From positions 364,672 to 428,671 of the forward strand of contig MNCI01022151.1 of assembly GCA_015680685.1 (NCBI GenBank): a stretch of 64,000 nucleotides of DNA, given 5' to 3'. Each line of letters starts with the position of its first letter. The stretch's first letter is position 1. This document shows positions 35,481 through 45,780 of this stretch, piece by piece. Source of the stretch: Gnetum montanum. Its lineage: Eukaryota; Streptophyta; Gnetopsida; Gnetales; Gnetaceae. The notes beneath the pieces are model-generated. The model saw only the letters and a list, made by a program, of their open reading frames with translations, searched no databases and was not told where the DNA came from. Position numbers and translations under genes: made by a program.

Positions 35481-35659
35481 ATGAAAAACAGTTAACAAAG
35501 GCAGGATTAGAGCCTACTTGTGTGCCGATCCAGGCCATGATGGAACCCTTGGCCTAGGCAAACACTGCAACATGGCCTCACTTTCCTCCATGAAAGTCAA
35601 GTTAGGCCCCTTCCTCCCCTGTCCTTCTACCTCCTTGCCCTTACCCATTCCAACGTCCT

Positions 35660-35900
35660 GCACGCTGAAACTGATAGGTTTACACTGGGGTTTGAACCTG
35701 CATGCCGAGCTGAACCCTGTACACTGAAGTTTAAGCCTCTACGCTCATGCTTACACTAAATTTTGAGCCTCTACGCTCATGCTTATGCTGGGTTTGAGCT
35801 TCTATGCTTACGCTGGGGTTTGAGCTTCTACGCTTACGCTGAGGTTTACGCTCATGCTCCGGTTTGCTTCAAGTTCACGGTGCTTCTGACAACTGACAGC
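35660..35900. repeat. TACGCT-type repeats upstream of antisense exon 1
   Basis: Units like 'ggggtttgagcttctacgct' and 'ctctacgctcatgcttac' recur about every 25-35 bases. They lie between the predicted antisense start codon (35648) and the antisense TATA-like word (35907-35916). Confidence 0.75.
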
Positions 35901-35906
35901 CTTACG

Positions 35907-35916
35907 CTATATATAG
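35907..35916 (-). promoter_or_regulatory. Possible TATA box for the antisense gene
   Basis: CTATATATAG, palindromic, flanked on the - strand by GGTG and CGTAAGGC. It lies about 260 bases upstream of the predicted ATG at 35648. Only position and sequence support it. Confidence 0.4.
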
Positions 35917-36132
35917 CACCGCACTAACCTTGCCGCCACTGCCACTGCCTTGACTTTTTTTATTTTATTTATGTTATTTTATTTAATTTTAATCAAAATT
36001 ATTCAAAATACAAAATACGGGAAATATATAAAACCAAATGACGACAAAATGAACACTACTACGTGCTAATTCCCTCGTAAACCAACTTCGGATGCCCGCG
36101 CTGAACATACAGCAACTGGGCATCGTCAAATC

Positions 36133-36412
36133 ACACATTCGGCCTAGTAAGGCCTTAAACTGCCACACACAGCTCAGTAAGGTCTTAAACTACCACACAC
36201 GGCCCGGTAAGGCCTTAAACTTCCACACATGGTCCGGTAAGACCTTAAACTGCCACACACGGCTCGGTAAGGCCTTAAACTGCCATGCACGGCCCGGTAA
36301 GGCCTTAAACTGCCACACATGGCCCAGTAAGGCCTTAAACTACCATGCACGGCCTGGTAAGGCCTTAAACTACCACACACAGCCTGGTAAGGCCTTAAAC
36401 TGCCATGCGTCT
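36133..36412. repeat. 30-bp tandem array, about 9 copies
   Basis: The unit is 'ggcccggtaaggccttaaac' then 'tgccacacac', exactly 30 bases, with point variants. Because 30 is a multiple of three it leaves frames open on both strands, which explains the repetitive open frames here. It lies directly before the RNase H region. Confidence 0.95.
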
Positions 36413-36660
36413 CGGTGCGACGATAAACCACCGTCGTACATGTACACGTGATTTACATTACCAAAGAACATGGAACAACACCTATTAGCTCATTCTGCCC
36501 TCTATTTATTGGTAGAAGTAAGGCCGATGGATTGTCAACATTTATCCACACCCTTGATCATCGATGGACCATATGGAAAGATCATAAGAGAAATCGACAT
36601 AAATTCCATCAACTTAGATACATCAACAGACGACATAATCATAGCCTCAACAAACGCTAG

Positions 36661-37170
36661 ATAGCCTCAACATCAACGGATGACACAATCATAGCCATGA
36701 TAGCTGAGTTTGAGCTACACTACATAGCGCAATCATCAGTTAAGGGTCAAGCCATAGTGAATCAAATGACTGCGTCACCAATGAATGATCAAGCAACGAT
36801 AGAGCCAGAGTTCCCTGATGAAAATGTGAGTGCAATAGACATAGTACCCAATGACTACGACGTCATTTTGAACTTTGATGGAGCATCCACCTCTCGAGGA
36901 GGAAGTGCCGCCGCCATCATCACCTATCCCTCCTAGGAGATTTGACCCTTTGCTTATCATTTCGACTTTCACTGTACCAACAACATAGTAGAGTACGAAG
37001 GTCTCCTTAGAGGTCTCATGGCAACACTAGCTTCATACATCACACGACTAGTGGTCAGGGGAGACTTACAACTAGTTTTGAACTAAGTCACAGATATTTA
37101 TATATGCAAAGCGCAACATTTACAACCATACTGTGACTTAGCCAAACACTTAATGAGGTAATTCGAAAAC
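36661..37170 (+). pseudogene. Archaeal-type RNase H domain of element D
   Basis: A tether-like segment (FELHYIAQSSVKGQAIVNQM) leads into an RNase H. NFDGASTSRGGSAAA holds the first Asp, NNIVEYEGLLRGL the Glu, RGDLQLVLN the second Asp, and HVSRNDNAIADALATLA the last Asp. This is the second, archaeal-type RNase H characteristic of Tat elements. The four acidic residues are kept. Stops after TYPS, at EI*, after VLN and at LMR* are TAG or TAA. It is in the same frame as the integrase that follows. The usual RT and first RNase H in front of the tether are missing. Confidence 0.8.
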
Positions 37171-38595
37171 ATGGACGTGCAACATGTCTCCAGAAACGAC
37201 AATGCCATTGCAGACGCACTGGCCACGCTAGCGCTAAACATATCACTTGACATGTTCCATACGTTGCCAAGCTCCATAATTAGTTGTGCTAAACCCATAA
37301 CCGATGCTTTTGATACATTACCAATTGCATCCGTTAATACAACACATGCGATAGAATGGTATGAAGACATAAAAGAGTACCTTCTACGCAGTGAAACACC
37401 GCAGCATTTAACGAATGCACAAAAAGACACGGTACGAAAGCGTTCTCGACAATATGCACTAGTAGGGGACACATTGTGTCATCGATCTTACGAAGGAATA
37501 CTACTAACATACGTTGGTAGAGCTGATGCCCAAACCATCGTTGAGCAAGTACATGACGGACTATGCGGAGGACACATAGCACCTAAAGCAATGGCAATGA
37601 AAATAAGATGCTTAGGTTATTATTGGCCACACATGGAGTATGACTGTCTTTCCAAGGCTAAAACATGCAGTATCTGTCAAAGACATAGTAATCTGATTCA
37701 TGTCCCACCAAATGAGTTGCATACAGCACAAATCACATGGCCTTTTCAAAAGTGGGGTTTGGACCTTATTGGACCAATACCACCCTCATCTTCTGCAGGG
37801 CATAGCTTCATCATAACCACGACAGAGTATTTCACAAAGTGGGTAGAAGCTGTTCCCCTTAGAAAAATCACATCTAAACACGTATGCAACTTCATTCTTG
37901 AAAATATTGTGACCCATTTTGGCATCCCCATGACCATCATCACCGATAACAGGCCACAATTCAGCAATGTTGAAACCAAAACTTTCTGTGAAAGCCTAGG
38001 GATCAAAAACTCATTTTCATCCGCTTACTACCCTCAGAGCAATGGGAAAGCAGAAGCCACAAATAAAACCATCATCATAGTACTTAAAAATATGCTTACC
38101 CAAAGTAAGAAAAAATGGCACGAGCAGCTAGTATACGCACTGTGGGCTTACCGTACTAGGCATCGGACTTCCACAGGTAAAACGCCATATAGTCTTGTTT
38201 ATGGTTCTGAAGCTGTTTTACCATTAGAATTATAGGTATCATCTTTAAGGATCACTCTCTTCGGACTCCTCGACAATGGGCAAAACAATGATCTATGCAT
38301 TGTTGACTTGGACTCGGTGGAGGAGGAACGCATACGTGCCCTCGATTAGATTGAATGGTACCAAAAATGACAATGACAATGCCATCGACACAACGTTCAT
38401 AAGTGCCCTATCAAGGAAGGTGACCTTATACTTAAGATCATTCGGGAACATCCGGACATATTCTCAGCCAACTGGGAAGGGCCCTACTTGGTAACCAAAG
38501 TATACGACAACGAAGCATTCAAGTTAGTTGACATGGAAGGGAATGAGCTTGCAAATCCGACCAATCGCTTGTTCTTGAAACCATTCCACGTTTGA
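37171..38595 (+). pseudogene. Integrase of element D
   Basis: Zinc-binding H-H-C-C region: GGHIAPKAMAMKIRCLGYYW then CSICQRH. The catalytic core has WGLDLIGPI (first Asp), IITDNRPQF (second Asp) and NGKAEATNK (Glu), all three kept; AYRTRHRTSTGKTPYSLVYG follows. After a TAG at 38233-38235 the same frame goes on to the C-terminal GPYLVTKVYDNEAFKLVD module and a natural end FLKPFHV at 38595. Further stops occur near 38347, 38368 and 38374. No chromodomain. The open part (37171-38235) is the longest undisturbed pol segment in the window. Confidence 0.87.
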
Positions 38596-38615
38596 GCTTG
38601 GACTCAGGTACACTC

Positions 38616-38805
38616 TCATCCTGGAATCACGACAGTAAACTAATACCACAGATCATCCTGGAATCATGACGGTAAACTGATACCACAGCTCTTCCTGGAA
38701 TCACGATGGTAAACTAATACCATAGCTCGTCCTAACATCATGATGGTAAACTGATACCACAACTCGTCCTGGCATCATGATGGTAAACTGATACCATAGA
38801 ATGTT
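38616..38805. repeat. 37-bp tandem array in the 3' UTR of element D
   Basis: Five units start at about 38620, 38657, 38694, 38731 and 38768 with 'cctggaatcatgacggtaaa' and 'ctgataccacagct'. Spacing is exactly 37. Looser relatives with 'taaact' continue to about 39020. Confidence 0.9.
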
Positions 38806-40025
38806 TGCAATGACAATAAACTAACACTTATTCGATACGACAGTAAACTGCCACAGTCGCATTCACTAGAGTCCGCTAAGACTATAAACTGGTCTGCCTC
38901 TTCATGGTCCGCCACGACTAGAAATTGGCAATGTATCGTCCACCACGATGCTAAAAGGGAAATGTCCAACGGGTCATGACATAAAACTAACCCATGATAG
39001 TCAGCTATGACTATAAACTGGCAATTTTCTCTTTAGTACCCTGATCTGTGGCTGCATCCTAACTTCACCAGAGCCGCTGCATCGCTTGCCATCAGCCAAT
39101 CCTAACAACATTGCTGCTATTCATATACAGTGCCTGAAATCTCATCCGGTGCCTTTGTTTCATCAGTAGCTGTTTAAGTCTAAGCTTGCTTACTCACTCA
39201 CGGTTTTCTTATCTTCTTGGAGTTGTGTTTGCAGGATGACACTCAGAGGTGTTCGAACAAGAATGCACTTCGTCATAAGCAGCAAGGTGAGACGTTGTTC
39301 ACAACGCACATGGCAAGACTAAATCAAGCCATTCACTAGTACACCTCCTGTTACATGTCTCACCTATCTCTCAACATCTCCTACTTGGTTACATCTCGAA
39401 CACACCTAGTACAGCCCAAAACATTGAACATACTATTGCATACTACACCACTCTTAGGCGATTGAAACCCACAACATGGCATTTGAGCATGTGCAAAAAA
39501 AAAAAAAACATTGTCCCTTCCCACATAAAACACAAAACGGGATGGTAGCTGCCTCGAAAGCAAACTCTCATGTCTAAAACAATCAAGTAACATCCTGTTG
39601 CATGGCTTTGGCTCTCCGCCAACAGGTTCCCCCTAAACACTAAACAAGGGCCCTGTTCCTCCAAAGGACGCAACACATCATCACGTGGCTTTGGTTTTGC
39701 CAACAAGTCCTCTAGAACACTAAGCAAGAGTCTTGTACCACCAAAGGACGTACACATCATGTTTTGATCCCAAGAAGATAAGCATGATCCGCATACATAC
39801 TCGGACATCCCTTTCATCACGCCACGAGCCCTTCATTGGTTACCAATCTGAACAGTTTTCATTTCCCTATCAAATACAAATTTCACTTCCCCAATCCTAT
39901 GTACTATTGAACATGGTACGATAACATCTACCTAGGTGGCACAGGATAATGTCTCTATCAAGTTTCTTGTGGTGTTTTGCACTTCTTTGTCGACGCTTCT
40001 TGGGTTGATTCCTCCAAGCGTCAAC
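38806..40025. other. 3' non-coding region of element D
   Basis: No coding sequence supported. Degenerate 'taaact' units (to about 39020), an A13 run near 39496, and two related blocks 'aacacatcatcacgtggc' / 'acgtacacatcatg' near 39670 and 39750. Open frames on the - strand here look fortuitous. Confidence 0.5.
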
Positions 40026-40038
40026 AAAGAAGGGCCAA
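40026..40038 (+). promoter_or_regulatory. Polypurine tract of element D
   Basis: AAAGAAGGGCCAA directly precedes the 3' LTR start TGAAATAGC. Confidence 0.6.
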
Positions 40039-41612
40039 TGAAATAGCAAAAAATTATGAGCTTAGTACTTTTCCAACAAGAATCGAGCTAATTCATGACA
40101 TTCCTTGGCATGACTAAAGCTTGAGGGGTCCACAGACAGCTTCAAGCAGAGTTGGACTCAACGAGGAGCAGTTCCCTGGGACCCGCCAATGACCACGACA
40201 ACATCTGCTATTAAACATGGCAACTTCGGAGCTCAAAATACTTAATCATCACTAAGTATGCATTCTCAGTGTATACAGCCAACGTATATGCCCAAGTATG
40301 CATTCATAACGTATACGCCCAATGTACACGCCCAGTGTACATGCCTCACATGTACGCTCGGTATGTATGACTGACGTATACGCCTGGCATGTAATCCCCA
40401 AAGACGGCATGGAAGCAGCACTTCAGAGCAAGATTTGGTACAAGGCATCAACTCACACGAACAGAGCAATCATCAGGTGTTGAAGTCATGCATACTGGAG
40501 TCCATACGTTGAGCATGCACATTCTGCACGTCCAGCATATACGCCTAGCAGATACAGCGTATACGCATAGCATGCATCCACAACATATATGCCCGACATG
40601 TAGAAAGTGCGTGACCAGTGTGCAGCACAACGTAAACCAATCCAAGCTCTCTAGAGTCGTGTTAGCTCAGGGTCAACCAAGCTGAACATCTACAGGCAGC
40701 ATCCTCATGGCATCCGAATTCAAATCCAAAGGAAGACTAATCTCTTTTGTTCCATCAAGTTTGTACGCTGAGGTCAGCATGTATACGCTGGCGTACAGCG
40801 GTATACGCCGGCATACAGCAGTATACGCTGGTGTGTGGCACGCTGTACACTTGTAAAATTTCATTCTTTTGCACTCGGTCAATGCGCCACATGTCACCCA
40901 ACCCGAAAGTCCAGCACCCTGCAGCCAATCATCCCCTCTTGGACACACGCCTAACGTCAAAACTCGTATAAAAATCCCAATTTTTCATTAGACAAGGGTT
41001 GGCAATTTTTGAGCAAAAACCAGAGAAAAAAAAAGAACCAGAGATGCTAACAAACCAGAGCAAAAACCCTGTATTCTGGATCTCGACCCTGCACGCTGAG
41101 CATATAGCCTTTACGCTATGCCTATAGTTGAACCTAGCACACAGTCATCCCTGCATCCACCGGGGCTATTCGTCCACCTTTTGTCAGAGTCACAACTATG
41201 TTAGATCGGTGCATTGTAACTCTCATTTCGCAATAATATTGCTACATNTTGTCAGAGTCACAACTATGTTAGATCGGTGCATTGTAACTCTCATTTCGCA
41301 ATAATATTGCTACATTTCTTTGCTAAAATCTGTTACAGTTGTTCATTCATTGTTGCATGTTTACTATTTACGTTCTTGTATGTTTAGGCTCTGTTTTACA
41401 TTCGTTACGCTGTTTACATATAACCCAGCGTACAGTATATTGGTGTACGTTCGGGGAAATCCTTACCTAATTCGCGTGCAGACCACTCAAGGTACTCTAC
41501 CTTCGTTAATTCCAGCTCTTCCTCTAGCGAAGGTAGGATCTTCTGTGCGTGTCCAGAGATCTCTAGGTTTCTGTTTCATTCTAGCTGGAGACCGACGATT
41601 TCGGACGGTACA
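40039..41612 (+). mobile_element. 3' LTR of element D (1,574 bp as assembled)
   Basis: TGAAATAGC...CGGACGGTACA. It pairs with 24413-25891. It is longer than its partner mainly because a 67-bp stretch is present twice around an N at 41248. TATAAAAA at 40967-40974. The U3 repeats (about 40260-40600) differ in number from the left copy. Confidence 0.9.
41181..41315. other. Assembly gap: one N between identical 67-bp copies
   Basis: The sequence from TTGTCAGAGTCAC to ATTGCTACAT occurs at 41181-41247 and again at 41249-41315, with a single N at 41248. The 5' LTR has the stretch once. It is best explained by two contig ends that overlap but were joined unmerged. Confidence 0.9.
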
Positions 41613-41617
41613 ACGAG

Positions 41618-43255
41618 GGCACTTTAGAGAGTTACGACATAGAAGAAGGGAGAGTAGGGAACAACATAGGCATCATAGACACCATGGACGAGACGATCAC
41701 GATGAACCCCTACTCGCTGCTCAAAGTATGTTGGACATAACTAAGGTTGTTACAATTCCAACAAGGCATTATAAAGATAGTAGGATCAAGAGATTAGATA
41801 TGAAAAATATTCCACGATTTGAAGGGGGATACAACTTTGATTCTTAGAATCATTTACAAGCATTCCATGATGCATGTGCCTTACAGAACATAGAGAATGA
41901 ATGGCAAAAACTTAAGTTGTTCCCATGGACATTAGTTAAAGAAGGGAAAAGCTGGTATTGGTCTTTAGAATCGAAATTCGTTCGTAGGTGGAGTACTATG
42001 CTAGAACTATTTAATGACAAGTACCAAACGTACTCCCAAGTGTCTAACTTGCAAAAGCAAATCCAAGGTTGGAAACAAGGAGGACATGAACCCTTGGATG
42101 CTGCCATGGACCAATACTATGCACTGTTACATTATTGTCCTAGCCATGGTTATTCACAAAGGGATCAATTACACCATCTCGTGGATGGGCTTAGGCATGA
42201 AACAAGAAGAACCCTTGGGACTTATGCCTAAGGAAGACTATTCGAGCTTAGGTTCCATCAAATTCAAAGACTATTGGAGCAAGTTGCTAAGGAAGAAGGT
42301 GAGCTATGGAAGAGAGAAAGTGTGGAAGAGTATAACTGAGATCCTTCCCTTCGGAAGAGGGGAGTAAGATTTTGTGAGGATGAAGAAGAGTCACCACTCG
42401 AAGAGATGGTGAATAGGAAAAATTTGCCTCTCTAAAAGATGACTTCAGAAGTTTCAGCAAATGTAGACCAAATGTGGGATTCCCTAGACAATAGATTTCA
42501 AACTATTCTTAAAATAGTAGAGGAGTCTAAAGAGCAAGGTAGTGAGAAAAGAAAAAAGAAAGAGGCTGAACATCCACGTAGCAAGGGTAAGGGCAAAGTT
42601 GTCATCATTGAAGAGGTTGTGGAGTTGGAAATAGACAATGATAGTGGATGTGAAATATGTCAATATGACCATCCTAAGGGATGTTGCCCTATAATCTCAC
42701 GTTTGCAAGAGTTTAGGGTGTATGCACTCAACCCACGATTGAACAAATGGCAAGCACCCCGAAGGTTACCTGACCCCTAAGGTAACCCAAGATAGTTCCA
42801 CCAACCCTTATTGTATTATCCAAGTGAAACTCCACCACAGTTGATTGAGCAATATCAATAGTGGTAGCACCCACAATCATGGGGAATCCCACCACCAAGG
42901 CAACAATATCTTTACTAGCAACTTGACCCGTATGGATATTACATGCAGCAGCCAATCTCCCCACGTGACTCTACTGGTCACATCACTCCTCAACCTCACT
43001 ACCAAGTCTGTAGGTATTGTGGGACTCCCTCTTCTAGGGGTGATATTCCACAAGCATATCATCCTTCTCATCTGGCCACATCTCTTCCACCAATAGCTCC
43101 ACTACCACTTGCTCAAGCTATGCAGGGTAAAATCCCTACCCAGCTGCAGCAACGTAATGCCACAAGGGCTGTTAACTCTCAACCTACTATTGGTTCCAAC
43201 AACCACATGAAGAAAACACCTTTCTTTAGAACCAACAAATGAACCAAGCCCTTGC
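41618..43255 (+). pseudogene. gag of element C, C-terminal part with zinc knuckle
   Basis: Continues the frame left at 24412. A basic hinge (RRRESREQHRHHRHHGRDD) leads to the capsid domain with IPRFEGGYNFDS, HLQAFHDACALQNIENEWQ, LVKEGKSWYW, LFNDKYQTYSQVS and DQLHHLVDGLRHETRRTLG, and then a frame-shifted stretch (42230-42430). The knuckle CEICQYDHPKGCC (about 42652-42690) and a Pro/Gln-rich tail with CRYCGTPSSRG follow. Stops at 41845, 42778 and in 42795-42900 show decay. It resembles the gags of elements A and F. Confidence 0.82.
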
Positions 43256-43399
43256 AATCATAAGCAGCTGATTCCTTAGATGCCTTAGTATCAATCAAAA
43301 CTTTGGAGCCTTCTTCAACTCAACCATTGCACTCAACACATATGGTCATGCTAACACATGTTGTCACCAATTGGATCTAAGCTAACCAGCTTCCCAAGA

Positions 43400-43842
43400 A
43401 ATTCTTTGATCTTGGGAGTCCTCTGATATACTTACAAATTTTTGGAAATGCGTCATGCAAGGCTCTTTTGGATTTAGGTTCCAGTGTCAACTTGATTTCT
43501 CAAGAAATGTACAAGGCCTGGAACCTACCTCCATTGAAAAAGAGCATCATCCATCTAGAGTTGGTCAACCAGTCCATCACTGTTCCATTTGGACTAGTGG
43601 AAGACATTGTTACCACTGTTTGTGGGTGGTCATACCCAACTGACTTCCTAGTGATTTAGGTGAACAACAGTAAGGGGGACTTTCCAATCATAATGGGAAG
43701 AGCATGGCTAAGCACCATAAATGCATGCCTAGGAATCTGTGATCTTTCTCTAGAAATATCAAAGGAAAATACATTTAAAAATATCAAGAAGAATAAAGTT
43801 TCGTTCATAGCATATAGTGACATAGGGTGTAATTGCATGTAG
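43400..43842 (+). pseudogene. Aspartic protease of element C
   Basis: ALLDLGSSVNLISQEMY is the active-site region. D-L-G-S-S in place of D-T/S-G is normal for Athila proteases. Then LELVNQSITVPFGLVEDIV, YPTDFLVI and FPIIMGRAWLSTINA (retropepsin C-terminal motif). One TAG at 43657-43659 interrupts. It is in frame with gag. It would cleave the Gag-Pol polyprotein. Confidence 0.8.
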
Positions 43843-44359
43843 AGGTTATGATTTGTGCAAAGTTTAACATTGCTTTCATGCAATTAGTGTGCACAAGTGA
43901 TCAACATACAAAGATGCCTATATATAGTAGCCACACAATAGGAAGGCACCCAGTGGCTAATAGTTGATCAAGAAAGTAGTTCACTCATATGCATAGAATC
44001 AACTAAGGGTTGGACTTACGCTTACATCGATAGCATAGATGCATTAGAGCAAGTTTACCACCACCAACTTCCAAGTCTTAACCTTGAAAATGTCAACTGG
44101 GGGAAGCTGGAAATCCTTGAGAAATTTAAGTAGGAGCCCCTCAAGATGAAACCATTGCCCATCAGTATGGAATACACGTTCCTTAAAAATAAAAAGCCGG
44201 TAATTATCAACGCTAAGCTTGCTCCTTAACAGAAAGAAGAACTACTACAGGTAATCAATAGATGGTCAAAAGCCTTTGCTTAGTCATATCCTGAATTAAC
44301 TAGAATAGATCCTAGGATATGCCAACATAGGATTACACCAACCCCTCCAGGAAGCCTCA

Positions 44360-45780
44360 AAAAAAATCGTAGAGGTGTTTGAACCCAAAGCTGAAGCAAG
44401 TAGTCAAGGACGAAATCGAACAACTTCTCAAGGTTGGGTTCATATACCCCATTTTTGATAGCGAATGGGTTAGCCCCTTAGTTATTGTGCCTAAAAAGGG
44501 AGGTAAATGGAGGGTGTGCATAGATTTTAGGCTACTAAGTATGGAAACATTCAAAGATCACTTTCCATTGCCATTTGTTGACCAAGTCTTAGAAACCATT
44601 GTAGGGCATCACTACTACAGCTTTCTAGATGGATATAGTGGATATAATCAAATACAAATAGTCCTAGAAGACCAAGCCAAGACTATGTTCACTAGTCCTT
44701 GGGGAACATTTGCATACAAATAGATGCCATTTATCTTGTGTAATGCCCCTACAATATTTCAACGACTAGTTCTAAGCATCTTCCAATAGCAGATAGGTAA
44801 TGGTGTAGAAGTCTTTATGGATGATTTCTCCACCTATGGAGCAAACTTTGATCAAGCCTTGGATCGATTAGAGCAAGTGTTAAAAAGATGTGTAGAAACC
44901 AATTTGAGGCTCAACTGGTAGAAAAGCCATTTAATGGTCTAAGAGGGCATAGTACTAGGGCACAAAATCTCACACACAGGGATAGAAGTAGACCTTGAGA
45001 AAATCAAAGTTATCCAAGGAATTACCTATCAACTGAAAATTGTCAAAGATATTTGATCATTCATTGGACATACGGGCTACTATAGGAGATTTATTGAGAA
45101 CTTTTCAAAGGTTTCCAAACTATTAGTGGAATTAATGAAAAATGACATACCTTTCGAGTGGACTAGGGAATGTGAATTAGCTTTTCAAACTTTGAAATAG
45201 AAGCTAGTAGAAACACCCATTCTATAAGCTCCTGACTATTTCAAACCATTCCATATCATGACTAATGCATCCAAATATGCCTTAGGAGTCATACTTACAT
45301 AGTTAGATGACTAGAAGCATCCTTATTACATCTACTGTGCAAGTAGAAGTATCACTGGTGCATAGCTTAACTACACTACCACAGAGAAAGAATTAATGGT
45401 TGTAGTGTTTGCAGTAGAAAATTTTGTATACTATGTATTGGGATATAAAGTATATATACATACTGATCATAGTGTAATAAGGTTCCTCATTAATAAGCTA
45501 ATGGTAAGCCCTCATATCATATGATGGCTTATAATTTTACAAGAATTCGATCTTACGATGATCGATCATATAGGCACCGAGAACGTAGTTGTTGATCATT
45601 TATCTCGGTTGCGATGGGACAAAAAAGAGGATGAGTATTCAATTTTTGATTATTTTCCTCATAAATTCCTCTTTGTTGGTGTAGTGAATAATCAATCACC
45701 CATGGAGACAAACTAGTATAGTAGCATTCTTACCTATCTCTTCACCCAACAAATACCACAAGAGTTAAACCTTAAGAATA
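44360..45780 (+). pseudogene. Reverse transcriptase and RNase H of element C
   Basis: RCLNPKLKQVVKDEIEQLL starts the RT. Next are FIYPIFDSEWVSPLVIVPKK, WRVCIDFRLLS, YYSFLDGYSGYNQI, the catalytic VFMDDFSTYG, LGHKISHTGIEVD and GYYRRFIENFSKVS. RNase H follows with TNASKYALGVILT, TTTEKELMVVVFA and IHTDHSVIRFL. The RT catalytic motif is intact. Stops are frequent and mainly TAG (e.g. 44721, 44788, 44919). A frameshift lies in the A8 run near 44360, where the protease frame hands over. The sequence style is that of Athila RT. Confidence 0.85.

Larger units (their letters stand above)
31312..35648 (-). pseudogene. Antisense multi-exon gene inside element D (eight predicted exons)
   Basis: Reading the - strand, exons are 35648-35518, 34932-34483, 34406-34135, 34045-32999, 32908-32657, 32573-32385, 32293-31509 and 31406-31312. 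Every intron starts GT (e.g. GTAGGC, GTAAGATC, GTAAGTGA, GTAAGTAAG, GTATGTTT, GTACAAAT, GTAAGCAT) and ends AG. Phases agree at junctions 1-6; at junction 7 they agree only if the GGGGGG run near 31520 has a one-base indel. Length is about 1,070 residues. In-frame stops within exons are TAG or TGA where Gln or Arg fits. Product order: degenerate HAD phosphatase domain, transposon-ORF-like domain, acidic/basic linker, coiled coil. It sits where RT should be. Introns could survive because they lie antisense to the genomic RNA. Function unknown. Confidence 0.78.
24413..41612 (+). mobile_element. Element D: Tat-like retrotransposon lacking RT and carrying an antisense gene, TSD ACGAG
   Basis: A 17.2-kb element lies in the gag of element C, flanked by ACGAG (24408-24412 and 41613-41617). 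It has ~1.5-kb LTRs, a primer site TGGCGCTAGAAGGAGGGCC, gag, protease, an antisense multi-exon gene, a 30-bp tandem array, an archaeal-type RNase H, integrase with intact D-D-E, a 37-bp array in the 3' UTR and a polypurine tract. Large size, the extra RNase H just before integrase, antisense ORF and UTR tandem repeats are traits of the Tat/Ogre lineage. RT and the first RNase H are not found anywhere in it. Confidence 0.93.

Noticed and set aside
36092-36451. Open frames on both strands encoding 10-residue repeats, possible structural protein or CRISPR-like array
   Set aside because: They result from a 30-bp tandem unit whose length is a multiple of three. There are no unique spacers and no start or domain context. 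It is kept only as a repeat.
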